64,000 nt of DNA. Origin: Scalindua sp964437425 (lineage in GTDB: Bacteria > Planctomycetota > Brocadiia > Brocadiales > Scalinduaceae). Positions 25,367 to 33,819 of this stretch are shown here, one piece after another. The DNA lies in assembly GCA_964437425.1 (NCBI GenBank), contig CAYTGO010000007.1:6373-70372 (forward strand). The letters are read 5' to 3'. A model generated the notes under the pieces. The model saw only the letters and a list, made by a program, of their open reading frames with translations, did not search any database and was not told the origin of the DNA. Numbering within the stretch: position 1 is the first letter of the stretch; the number at the start of each line of letters is the position of its first letter. Position numbers and translations under genes: made by a program.

Positions 25367-26476
25367 ATTAAGATTGAACGGCTTGAAATACGGGAAATTA
25401 ATCTGCCTCTTGTTCATTATTTCGAAACCAGCTTCGGAAGAACTGAAAAACGCCGTATACTTTTAACAAAGGTTTTCTGTAACGGTGCTATTGGTTATGG
25501 TGAATGTACAACCGGAGAAAAACCATTTTTCTCTCACGAGACTATTGATACTGCCTGGATTATTATAAAAGAGGTACTGGCACCAATCGCAATTGGAAAG
25601 GAGTGGACAGCGCCATCGGAGGTCGGTCTATGGTTCAAGCAGATACGTGGTCATCAGATGGCTCGCGCGGCAGTAGAAAATGCTTGTTGGGACATGACTG
25701 CCAGAATTAACAATGTGCCACTACATCAATTACTTGGCGGAACACGAAACTACATCCCCTGCGGCGTATCTATCGGCATCCAGGATACTCCTGAACAATT
25801 GTTGGAGAAAATCAGGATTGAAATTGAAGCCGGCTATCGGCGCATAAAGATCAAGATCAGGCCAGGCTGGGATTATGATATACTCAGACTTGTCCGCAAA
25901 ACCTTTCCTGATATCACTCTCTCTGTAGATGCCAATTCAGCATATACTCTCGCAGACATCAACCTGTTAAAGAGTTTAGATGAATTCAATCTCCTGATGA
26001 TAGAGCAACCACTAAGCCATGATGATATTGTTGATCACGCACATTTACAAAAACAGATCACCACGGATATCTGCCTTGATGAACCGATTACGTCTCTCGA
26101 TAAAACCCGTAAAGCTATTGAAATGCAAAGCGGCAGGATTATCAACTTAAAGCTGGGACGCGTGGGAGGCTTCAGCGAAGCTATTAAAATCCATAACTAC
26201 TGCGATGAACATAACATTCCGGTTTGGTGCGGAGGAATGCTGGAAGCCGGTATTGGACGTTCCCATAACATAGCAATGTCAACACTTCCAGGTTTCAGTC
26301 TACCTGGTGATGTATCCGCAAGTAAGAGATACTTTGAAGAAGACATCATCGAGCCACCAGTAACCGTCAGCAAAGATGGATTTATCAACGCTCCTCAAAT
26401 GCCTGGCACAGGATATGAGCCAAGAGAAGAGCATATAGAAAGAATTACCGTAAGAAAAGAAATGCTTCCTGTGTAG
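25367..26476 (+). CDS. Enolase-superfamily OSBS / N-acylamino-acid racemase, probable ATT start
   Basis: A 369-residue muconate-cycloisomerase-type enzyme. Active-site residues are complete: K161 and K163 (RIKIKIRPG), metal ligands D188 (SVDANSAY), E213 (MIEQP), D238 (CLDEP) and base K262 (NLKLG). Family homology begins at the codons ATT AAG ATT GAA (M/I-KIERLE), seven codons after an in-frame stop, with AGGAG six bases before the ATT. No ATG, GTG or TTG lies between them; the first ATG would remove 97 residues. It may be o-succinylbenzoate synthase or N-succinylamino-acid racemase; no other menaquinone gene is near and a GNAT gene is in the area, which favours the racemase. Confidence 0.85.
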   Translation: MKIERLEIREINLPLVHYFETSFGRTEKRRILLTKVFCNGAIGYGECTTGEKPFFSHETIDTAWIIIKEVLAPIAIGKEWTAPSEVGLWFKQIRGHQMARAAVENACWDMTARINNVPLHQLLGGTRNYIPCGVSIGIQDTPEQLLEKIRIEIEAGYRRIKIKIRPGWDYDILRLVRKTFPDITLSVDANSAYTLADINLLKSLDEFNLLMIEQPLSHDDIVDHAHLQKQITTDICLDEPITSLDKTRKAIEMQSGRIINLKLGRVGGFSEAIKIHNYCDEHNIPVWCGGMLEAGIGRSHNIAMSTLPGFSLPGDVSASKRYFEEDIIEPPVTVSKDGFINAPQMPGTGYEPREEHIERITVRKEMLPV

Positions 26477-26522
26477 AAACGTGATTTATCGTGTCCAATC
26501 ATTGTAATTGTGACATATAAAA

Positions 26523-26915
26523 ATGAATACTAAATTCCTTCATATTATAATCTTTGTCTCATTCCTGCTTCCGGCATGTCAACATGACAAGGACCACCCT
26601 GATTCTATATCAAAAGTGCATCACGTTGTGGTTTGCTGGCTAAATAAACCCGGTAATGAAGAAGCGCGTCAAAAAGCAATTGATGTCTCCAGGGGATTTT
26701 CTGCAATACCTGGTGTAATCGGCGTAAGAGCGGGCAGAGTAATTCCCAGTGAAAGAGAGATCGTGGATAGCAGTTTTGATGTTGCAATATATTTGTCTTT
26801 TGAAAACGAACAGAAATTATTTGAATATCTCAATCATCCGATACACAAAAAAGCAGTTGAGAAAATACTCGAACCACTTGTTCGTAAGGTTGTTGTTTAT
26901 GACTTTATTGAATAA
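26523..26915 (+). CDS. Dabb-domain (stress-responsive A/B barrel) lipoprotein
   Basis: A 130-residue exported protein: signal peptide with lipobox LLPAC (C19) followed by a single dimeric alpha-beta barrel domain of the Dabb family (VHHVVVCWLNKPGN, GFSAIPGVIGVRAGRV, FDVAIYLSFENEQKLFEYLNHPIHKKAVEKILEPL, VVVYDF). Dabb domains are usually cytoplasmic and their activities vary; an exported lipidated one is less usual. It follows the racemase-like gene on the same strand by 46 bases and may be cotranscribed. Confidence 0.85.
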   Translation: MNTKFLHIIIFVSFLLPACQHDKDHPDSISKVHHVVVCWLNKPGNEEARQKAIDVSRGFSAIPGVIGVRAGRVIPSEREIVDSSFDVAIYLSFENEQKLFEYLNHPIHKKAVEKILEPLVRKVVVYDFIE

Positions 26916-26992
26916 ACGGCACCTACTCGAATTAAAAATAATCGTTGTAATATATTGGCTCCACAACTATATTATGAATTCAATACAGGGTA

Positions 26993-27019
26993 TTAACAAA
27001 ATTTTGATAATTATATAAT
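26993..27019 (+). promoter_or_regulatory. Promoter of the HtrA-like gene
   Basis: TTAACA (26993-26998), a 15-base spacer and TATAAT (27014-27019) end only six bases before the ATG at 27026. Transcription would start at or next to the ATG, which also lacks a Shine-Dalgarno, so the transcript may be leaderless. Confidence 0.5.
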
Positions 27020-27025
27020 AGTTTT

Positions 27026-28156
27026 ATGCAAAACAGTTCTTTTACAAATCCTAAAATGGTAAAGCTGGCCAGGATCCTGATTATTATAGTAATCGTATGG
27101 ATAGTTGCAGATTTTTTTGGTATAAAGCCTACAAGTTTTTTCCAACCTAGAATTGGAATGCGTCCGGTAACACAGCCGATTGGGGATTTAGGAGCAGATG
27201 AGAGAGCCAATATTGAGGTCTTTGAAAGAATTTCTCCTTCTGTCACATACATAACCAACAAGAGACTTCAGAGAGATTATTTTTCGTTTAACGTTATGGA
27301 AGTACCCCAGGGAACCGGCTCAGGTTTCCTGTGGGATAATAAGGGGCACGTAGTAACAAATTTCCATGTTGTCTATGAGGCTGACGAAATTGAGGTCAGA
27401 TTGCAGGACGGAAAAAGCTACGACGCCGATGTAGTGGGGGCAGACCCTGACCATGACCTGGTAGTATTACAAATCAATTCCACAAACCTTAATATTTCAC
27501 CTGTGATGATCGGGAGTTCTAACGATTTGCGGGTAGGTCAAAAGGTGCTGGCAATCGGAAACCCATTTGGGCTGGATTCCACCTTGACTACTGGCGTTAT
27601 CAGTGCACTAGGCAGAACAATCCAGTCAATGACCAAAAGATATATTCACGATGTAATCCAGACAGACGCGGCCATAAACCCTGGCAATTCAGGTGGACCT
27701 CTCCTGGATTCTTTCGGCAGATTGATTGGTGTGAACACTGCCATTATAAGCCCCAGTGGTACATATTCTGGAGTTGGATTTGCCGTACCAGTGGATACGG
27801 TAAATCGAATTGTCACAAAACTGATCAATCATGGAAAAGTAGGACGTCCGGGATTTGGCATTTCGCTTATACCGGAACATATTATGTCCAGAATAGGGAT
27901 TGAAGGTGTAGGAATACTAGAAGTATTTAAGGGAAGCTCCGCTGAAGAAGCCGGTCTGAGGGAAGTAAAGCGCCTATCGAATGGGCGAATAGAGATGGGA
28001 GATATAATAATCGAAGTTGACGGCTCACATGTAAAAAGCAGCACCGATCTTGTTAGAATTCTGGACAGACATGAAGTTGGGGATGAAGTAGATATTGTCA
28101 TTATCAGAAAGAACGTTAAAAAACCTGTACGGATAATCATTCAGTCAGTTAATTAG
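27026..28156 (+). CDS. HtrA/DegP-type serine protease with PDZ domain
   Basis: A 376-residue envelope protease and probable chaperone for misfolded exported proteins. It has an N-terminal membrane anchor (ILIIIVIVWIVADFF, residues 17-31), a trypsin-like domain with H114 (NFHVV), D144 (DHDLVVL) and S222 (GNSGGPL), and a single C-terminal PDZ domain (about 285-376). The one-PDZ, membrane-anchored layout is that of DegS-type or Gram-positive-type HtrA rather than two-PDZ DegP. The gene stands alone and seems to have a promoter very close to its ATG. Confidence 0.93.
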   Translation: MQNSSFTNPKMVKLARILIIIVIVWIVADFFGIKPTSFFQPRIGMRPVTQPIGDLGADERANIEVFERISPSVTYITNKRLQRDYFSFNVMEVPQGTGSGFLWDNKGHVVTNFHVVYEADEIEVRLQDGKSYDADVVGADPDHDLVVLQINSTNLNISPVMIGSSNDLRVGQKVLAIGNPFGLDSTLTTGVISALGRTIQSMTKRYIHDVIQTDAAINPGNSGGPLLDSFGRLIGVNTAIISPSGTYSGVGFAVPVDTVNRIVTKLINHGKVGRPGFGISLIPEHIMSRIGIEGVGILEVFKGSSAEEAGLREVKRLSNGRIEMGDIIIEVDGSHVKSSTDLVRILDRHEVGDEVDIVIIRKNVKKPVRIIIQSVN

Positions 28157-28619
28157 TTTATTCTATAGGAAACATGCTGTGTCTGATGTAAAAGCGAGGA
28201 CAGAGGATTACCAGAATACATTTAGTGAAAACATAAATATAACTAGTGTAGTCATTTATATTTACCTCAAAGAAATTCCAGCATATTATACAACTTCCAT
28301 TTCACACTCTTTGTTCTTGACAAACCACTTTAATAATTGTAGATTATTCGTGTCCTTATCAGACTAAAACACATCTTATTGCAATTTACAAACCCACAAC
28401 TTTGCTAATAATATTGCTATATAGCTGAGTAATATTCAAGATAAAGTGCATCTATCGTACTTTATCCTTGCAGATACTTGGTTGATAGCTTTACTGCAAT
28501 TGACGATTTTATACTGTCGTAGTTGCTGTGATACGCAATCTTGGAATACATGTTGAATCATTAGGCAAAAAGATAGACGCATTATATAGAAATTAATTTT
28601 AGAAAAAGTATCAATAAAT
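28157..28619. other. Intergenic region with one hairpin
   Basis: This 463-base AT-rich stretch has no convincing coding sequence. It contains a 10-base-pair hairpin (GATAAAGTGC / GTACTTTATC, one G-U pair, 7-base loop, 28440-28466) without a T run, so it is more likely an operator or RNA structure than a terminator. No tRNA or other RNA gene was recognised. Confidence 0.45.
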
Positions 28620-29279
28620 ATGGAAGAAAAGAGTAACACAGCTCATAAAAAAGGAATCATTAATGAAAAAGATGGTTCCGCCATGGTTCATATTCCCGCA
28701 GGAGCTTTTCTGATGGGAAATGAAAAAAATTCTGTAAATGTTGATGCGTTTTACATTGATAAGTATCCAATAACGAATAATCAATACAAAAAGTTTATAG
28801 CTGAAACAAATTATGCTGAACCGGCTTTCTGGAAAAACGTAAAATTTAATAACCCGGACCAACCTGTGGTAGGTGTAAACTGGACTGATGCTGTTGCGTA
28901 TGCGAATTGGGCTGGGAAAAGACTTCCAGAAGAGAAGGAATGGGAAAAAGCTTCCAGAGGTACTGATGGAAGAGAATATCCATGGGGAAATGCAAAACCG
29001 GATCAAAGTCTGGCTGTTTTTGATTTAGATATTTCAAAAGGCGCTCCTACAAACGTAGGAACTCACCTTTCAGGAGTTAGCCCTTTTGGTTGTTATGACA
29101 TGGCAGGAAATATATGGGAATGGTGCCAAGAGTGGTACACTGAAGGAAAGTATCGTGTGGTTCGAGGAGGTTCGTGGATAAATCACCTGAATATTTTGAG
29201 CTGTTCTTATAGAAGTTGCAGTGTACAGGCCGGCAAGGATAATAATGTTGGCTTTCGCTGCGTTAAAGGCTCAGCATAG
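28620..29279 (+). CDS. Formylglycine-generating-enzyme-like (FGE-sulfatase domain) protein
   Basis: A 219-residue protein of the FGE/SUMF1 family, which oxidises a sulfatase cysteine to formylglycine. Landmarks: MVHIPAGAFLMGN, DKYPITNNQYKKFI, VVGVNWTDAVAYANWAGKRLP, EYPWGN, YDMAGNIWEWC and the end VGFRCV. Most bacterial relatives lack the copper-binding cysteines; here C195 and C200 (SCSYRSCS) have the five-residue spacing of the FGE pair. It is shorter than true FGEs (about 300 aa) and no sulfatase is nearby, so it may act on another protein or not be an oxidase. Confidence 0.85.
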   Translation: MEEKSNTAHKKGIINEKDGSAMVHIPAGAFLMGNEKNSVNVDAFYIDKYPITNNQYKKFIAETNYAEPAFWKNVKFNNPDQPVVGVNWTDAVAYANWAGKRLPEEKEWEKASRGTDGREYPWGNAKPDQSLAVFDLDISKGAPTNVGTHLSGVSPFGCYDMAGNIWEWCQEWYTEGKYRVVRGGSWINHLNILSCSYRSCSVQAGKDNNVGFRCVKGSA

Positions 29280-29345
29280 CAATAGTACGGTGGAGAGAAC
29301 TATGATTAAGAGTTTAGTATTCTGCGGATTATTATAATGCCATTG

Positions 29346-29792
29346 TCAATTGTTCTCAAAAAGATCCCAGGAATGTGAAAAATCAAAATCGCCCTCAAGT
29401 TTAAATTTCTCATCGAATTCTGAATAAAAATCATACAGATCCTTAAAGTCCTCTAATGAATCTGTTTCTGTCTTACCCATTAATCCACTATCAACCAGAT
29501 TAAAAACTATTTCACCAAAATCTCCACTCTTAGTTATGCCCCACTGCTCTAAAACAATCCTTGTCATATATCCAAACTTCTCCATAGCAAATTGTTTGAT
29601 GCCTTCAGAGAGTTCCTGCCCGGTAACATGACGCTCTTCCTCTATTGAACTATTGTATTTTTTACCGAGATGAGAAGCAGTATAATCGAGTGCCTCAAAA
29701 ATGAATTGATATGATTGCATTGAATAACGGCAATCTTTGTTAACTACCTTCTGAAGCTTTTTCCATGTATCATTTACGTTTTTCTTACTCAT
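29346..29792 (-). CDS. Minf_1886-family protein of unknown function
   Basis: A 148-residue acidic protein matching the conserved small family found in Planctomycetes and Verrucomicrobia (key segments SYQFIFEALDYTASHLGK, HVTGQELSEGIKQFAMEKFGYMTRIVLEQWGI and FGEIVFNLVDSGLM). The function is not known; the family is soluble and mostly helical. It lies 39 bases downstream of metG on the same strand and could be cotranscribed. Confidence 0.8.
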   Translation of the reverse strand: MSKKNVNDTWKKLQKVVNKDCRYSMQSYQFIFEALDYTASHLGKKYNSSIEEERHVTGQELSEGIKQFAMEKFGYMTRIVLEQWGITKSGDFGEIVFNLVDSGLMGKTETDSLEDFKDLYDFYSEFDEKFKLEGDFDFSHSWDLFENN

Positions 29793-29831
29793 ATATCTTT
29801 TTTATACCAGACCTATTAATGAAAACTATTA

Positions 29832-31373
29832 TCAATTCACTGTAGGATGTTCAAACTTAGGGAATATCGGAGACCCTTTACATATTTTGGTACCAGGACT
29901 CATTCCACCCCACATAAAATCATTTTCAACAGGCTCTTCTTCTGAAGACAACCCCAGCTGCTTGCGCATCTCCGCTGCCACATTTGGCATAAATGGCAAA
30001 ATAAATGAAGAAATTATTCTAATAGATTCTGCAAGATTGTATAGAACTTCATTAAGTTTATTTCTCTCACTTAATTCTTTTGCCAATACCCATGGTTTTG
30101 AAATCTCCACATATTTATTAACCAATCCTATGTAGTCCCATATTGACTCTAACGCCTTACTAAATTGCAGATTGCTCATTGCACGATCAACTTCATCGTT
30201 TAGTTTCCCAGATCTCTCAACTAATTCTTTCCCTTCCGCTGACAACATATTTTCATGTTCCGGCACTATACCATCACAATATTTCTCAATCATAGTTAAT
30301 GCTCTATGAAGAAGGTTTCCAAGATCATTTCCCAAGTCACAATTTATCCTGTTAACCATAGCTTCATAGGAGAAATTACCGTCTAATCCAAACGGAACTT
30401 CTCTCAGCAAGAAATATCTATATGTATCTACACCATAAGTTTCTGTTATCTCAACAGGGTCAATTGCGTTACCTAATGATTTCGATATTTTTTTACCTTC
30501 AAGCGTCCACCAGCCATGAGCAAATACTTGATAAGGAACTTCTATTCCCAATGACATCAACATTGCCGGCCATATAACTCCATGAAACCATAATATTTCT
30601 TTGCCTATTATATGTACATTGGCAGGCCAGTATTTCTTTAGCTTTGTAGAGTCATTTAGCTCTAAAGCAGTAATATAATTAAAAAGAGCATCAACCCACA
30701 CATAGATTGTATGCTCGTCATCCATTGGAACATGCACACCCCATTCAACCGCCGCTCTACTCACACTGATATCATCTATACCACCAACTATCCTTCTGTG
30801 CAATTCATTTCTTCGCGACTCCGGTTTAATAAAATCAGGATGCTTCTCAAAATATTCTATAAGCAGATCTTGATACTTTGACAATCTAAAGAAATAATTT
30901 TTCTCTCTTATTTTTTCAACAGAGCGTTCACACTCCGGGCAGTTGTTTGAAGACAGCTGCATTGAAGTCCAGAAACTCTCACATGGAACACAGTACCAAC
31001 CTTCATACTCTCCTAAATAGATATCACCACTTTCATACATTTTCGCAAATGCACTTTGTACTTGTTTCACATGACGGTTTTCTGTCGTTCTAATAAAACC
31101 ATCATTAGAAATATCAAGAACTTGCCATAGATTTTGAAACCGCTCTACCATCCTGTCTGCCAATTCGACAGGATTCTCATTATTAAGCTTGGCAGCTTTC
31201 TCTATCTTTTGACCGTGCTCATCAGTTCCAGTTAAGAAGAAGACATCGCAACCCCTTATCCTTTTATATCGTGCTAAAGTGTCAGCGGCTATTGTGGTGT
31301 ACGAATGACCTATATGAGGAACATCATTCACATAATAAATTGGCGTGGTCAAATAAAATGTTTTTTTATCCAC
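29832..31373 (-). CDS. metG: Methionyl-tRNA synthetase
   Basis: Charges tRNA-Met; 513 aa. It has the HIGH-type motif (VPHIGHSY), the KMSKS loop (GKKISKSLGN) and a zinc-binding knuckle with CVPC and CPEC, placing it among the zinc-containing forms, and an anticodon-binding helical domain. It lacks the C-terminal EMAP/Trbp111-like dimerisation domain. The start is GTG at 31373: the conserved DKKTFYLTTPIYYVN follows directly, and GTG-GATAA overlaps the ricT stop by eight bases. A longer ATG-less reading upstream would lie inside ricT. Confidence 0.96.
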   Translation of the reverse strand: MDKKTFYLTTPIYYVNDVPHIGHSYTTIAADTLARYKRIRGCDVFFLTGTDEHGQKIEKAAKLNNENPVELADRMVERFQNLWQVLDISNDGFIRTTENRHVKQVQSAFAKMYESGDIYLGEYEGWYCVPCESFWTSMQLSSNNCPECERSVEKIREKNYFFRLSKYQDLLIEYFEKHPDFIKPESRRNELHRRIVGGIDDISVSRAAVEWGVHVPMDDEHTIYVWVDALFNYITALELNDSTKLKKYWPANVHIIGKEILWFHGVIWPAMLMSLGIEVPYQVFAHGWWTLEGKKISKSLGNAIDPVEITETYGVDTYRYFLLREVPFGLDGNFSYEAMVNRINCDLGNDLGNLLHRALTMIEKYCDGIVPEHENMLSAEGKELVERSGKLNDEVDRAMSNLQFSKALESIWDYIGLVNKYVEISKPWVLAKELSERNKLNEVLYNLAESIRIISSFILPFMPNVAAEMRKQLGLSSEEEPVENDFMWGGMSPGTKICKGSPIFPKFEHPTVN

Positions 31374-32247
31374 TATGCTTCCCACAACCAGACTCGGGTT
31401 CAGAGCCACACCCTTTTCCAGCACCGGCCCTTGCCCCTCTCACTTGCTCTAAAATTTCATTTTTATTTATAACGATCATCTTCTTATCTTTAGACATCAT
31501 AGTTATTTTTTGTTGCAAGATATCATAATCTACTACTTCACCAACACCTTTAGTTGTCGCTATTAACGTCCCTTTTCTTGGAAGATTGTGCTTCATCTCT
31601 TCATAGGCATCATCTTCATATCTCAGGCAACACATTAATCTGCCACATCTACCAGAGATTTTCGACGGATCAAGCGTCGCTTTCTGGTTTTTGGCCATCT
31701 TCATGGTAACTGGCTCCAGGTTTTTCAAGAATGTCCTGCAGCAAAGTTCTCTACCACAGTGTTGATATTCAGCTAACAACTTAGCTTCGTCTCGAACACC
31801 AATTTGTTTCATCTCAATCCTGGATTTATACTTCTTAGCTAAGTCCTTAACCAATTCTCTAAAATCAACCCGCCCTTTAGCCAGGAAGTAAAATATTATT
31901 TTTTTACTTCCCAGAAGATGCTCCACACTAGCAAGTTTCATCGGAAGATCATGTTCCTTTATCTTCTCTTGGCAAAAACTATATTCTGAAGGGATTGTCT
32001 TTTCTTCAATTTCTTCTTGTTTTCTCTCTTCCTCTTCCGTTATCCTGTGCAACACCTCACCCATTCCAGAAATATCAGTTTCGCCATTCAACTCTAATGG
32101 TTGTGAAATAACTACTCCGAATTCCACGCCACGAGCAGATCGAATAACGACCTTATCACCTTTCCTCAAATCAGCATCTTGAGTAAAAGCATTCTCGACA
32201 TTTCTTAAAATACCATATCTCACTGTCACTTGATATCGCATAGGCAT
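31366..32247 (-). CDS. ricT: PSP1/RicT-family protein
   Basis: A 293-residue PSP1 C-terminal domain protein (YaaT/RicT). In Bacillus RicT works with RicA and RicF in a complex that carries Fe-S clusters and aids RNase Y-dependent RNA processing. Cysteines are conserved in CGRELCCRTFL and GRCGRLMCCLRYED. The C-terminus ends in a glycine- and cysteine-rich tail (GCGSEPESGCGKHSG). It overlaps metG by eight bases. RicA and RicF are not seen here. The general PSP1 assignment is firm; the Bacillus role is carried over by family. Confidence 0.88.
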   Translation of the reverse strand: MPMRYQVTVRYGILRNVENAFTQDADLRKGDKVVIRSARGVEFGVVISQPLELNGETDISGMGEVLHRITEEEERKQEEIEEKTIPSEYSFCQEKIKEHDLPMKLASVEHLLGSKKIIFYFLAKGRVDFRELVKDLAKKYKSRIEMKQIGVRDEAKLLAEYQHCGRELCCRTFLKNLEPVTMKMAKNQKATLDPSKISGRCGRLMCCLRYEDDAYEEMKHNLPRKGTLIATTKGVGEVVDYDILQQKITMMSKDKKMIVINKNEILEQVRGARAGAGKGCGSEPESGCGKHSG

Positions 32248-32459
32248 TTACTAGTATTTTACACAAAAATGAAAGTATAAACTGCTGCCAAAGCTAACAT
32301 AAAGAAATTAGATTGTCAAGTTCATCCATATGTACACAAAATGAATTTTTGGATGTGGTAGGGCGGCTTGTGTACTACGTTCAAAGCAAGAACCCAGAAC
32401 ACCCTATAGCGCACTTTGTCTCAGCAACAGTGAAATAAGAACCTGACAAAATTTCTATT

Positions 32460-33815
32460 TTATTTTAAACCATACTTTTCGAGCTTTCTGTAAAGTGTTC
32501 TTTCGCCAATTCCCAGTATCTTTGCTGTCTCTCCCCTATTTCCACCAACATACGCCAGTGTATTCTTCATCAGTTCTTTTTCCATCTCCTCCAGTGTTAC
32601 ACCCACTGGGAAAACCGGTCCGGTTAAAGCCGTCCTATTACTCTTATAAATATGCTCAGGTATATCATTTATATCAAGTACTCCAGTCTGATTAAAGACT
32701 ATCATGCTTTCAATACAATTCTTAAGCTCTCTTATATTTCCCGGCCACTCATACCGAAAAAGAATTTTCCTGGCATCCGGGCTTATATCTTTAATATTTT
32801 TATCGTTTTTCTTAGAAAACTCTTTAATAAAATAATCCATCAGCAGGAAAATATCCTCCTGCCTCTCTCTTAAGGGTGGCAACCTAAGGCAAATAACATT
32901 AAACCTGAAATACAAATCTTCTCTGAATTTACTCTCTTTTACTAACTCTCCCAAATCCTTGTTGGTAGCAGCTATAATCCTTACATCAATTTTCACCGAT
33001 TCATTACTACCAATACGTACAATTCTTCCATCTTCAATTAACTTTAAAAGTTTTGCTTGTGTTGTCAGAGGCATGTCACCAACTTCATCCAGAAACAAAG
33101 AACCATTGTTTGCGTATTCAAATTTCCCTTTTCTCTGATGCAAGGCTCCAGTAAATGCTCCTTTTTCGTGCCCAAACAATTCACTTTCGAGGAGAGATTC
33201 AGAAATTGCAGCGGAGTTTAACTCCACAAAAGGATGATTTTTGCGTGGTCCGTTGTAATGGATTGCCCTGGCTATTAATTCTTTTCCTGTACCACTTTCA
33301 CCCACGATCAAAACTGTCGCAGTGGTTGACGCAATCTGTTTTAAAATATTGAAAATTCTATGCATCTGCTGGCTATTACCGATAATACCTGCAAAGCCAA
33401 ATTTCTCTTCAAGCTGCTTATGCAGCTCTATATTACTCCTTACTATGTTTTGCTTCTCAACAACTTTATCCACCACGGCTCTTAAATGGTCAATATTTAT
33501 CGGCTTTAATAGATATGTCGCTGCTCCCTTTTGCATTGCAGTGACTGAGGTTTCAACACTACCATGGCCAGTTATTAAAATAACTTCTGTTTCCGGTGAA
33601 TTCTCTTTTGTTTCCCTTAGAATCCTCATCCCATCTATCTCTTGCATAACCAGATCTGTAACCACCACATCGATTTCGTCTCTTCTAATTATTTCAAGAA
33701 CATTATTACCACTGACAGCAGTTGAGCATGTATATCCAACTTTTCTCAAGCTTTCTGCAATTGCATCAGCCTGCTCTTTTTCATCATCAATTATTAAAAT
33801 ATTTGCATTCATCAC
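32460..33815 (-). CDS. Sigma-54-dependent response regulator, NtrC family
   Basis: A 451-residue transcription activator. Order: receiver domain with phosphoacceptor D54 (VVVTDLVM), AAA+ domain with Walker A GESGTGKE, the sigma-54 contact loop GAFTGA and Walker B LFLDEVGDM, then a Fis-type helix-turn-helix (ETAKILGIGERTLYRKLEKYGL). It lies four bases after the histidine kinase gene, so the two form a two-component pair. Targets cannot be told; no -24/-12 promoter was recognised close by. Confidence 0.95.
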   Translation of the reverse strand: MMNANILIIDDEKEQADAIAESLRKVGYTCSTAVSGNNVLEIIRRDEIDVVVTDLVMQEIDGMRILRETKENSPETEVILITGHGSVETSVTAMQKGAATYLLKPINIDHLRAVVDKVVEKQNIVRSNIELHKQLEEKFGFAGIIGNSQQMHRIFNILKQIASTTATVLIVGESGTGKELIARAIHYNGPRKNHPFVELNSAAISESLLESELFGHEKGAFTGALHQRKGKFEYANNGSLFLDEVGDMPLTTQAKLLKLIEDGRIVRIGSNESVKIDVRIIAATNKDLGELVKESKFREDLYFRFNVICLRLPPLRERQEDIFLLMDYFIKEFSKKNDKNIKDISPDARKILFRYEWPGNIRELKNCIESMIVFNQTGVLDINDIPEHIYKSNRTALTGPVFPVGVTLEEMEKELMKNTLAYVGGNRGETAKILGIGERTLYRKLEKYGLK

Positions 33816-33819
33816 AAAA

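Noticed and set aside
25658..26476. OSBS/NSAR-like gene starting at the first ATG (272 aa)
   Set aside because: This would discard 97 upstream codons with clear family homology (N-terminal capping domain), so the gene is taken from the ATT.
28179..28367. Plus-strand 62-codon frame after the HtrA-like gene
   Set aside because: Composition is that of AT-rich non-coding DNA and no ribosome binding site or motif is present.
31374..31424. Longer metG start 17 codons upstream
   Set aside because: The extra residues do not resemble any MetG N-terminus, lie inside ricT, and the GTG at 31373 directly precedes the conserved sequence.
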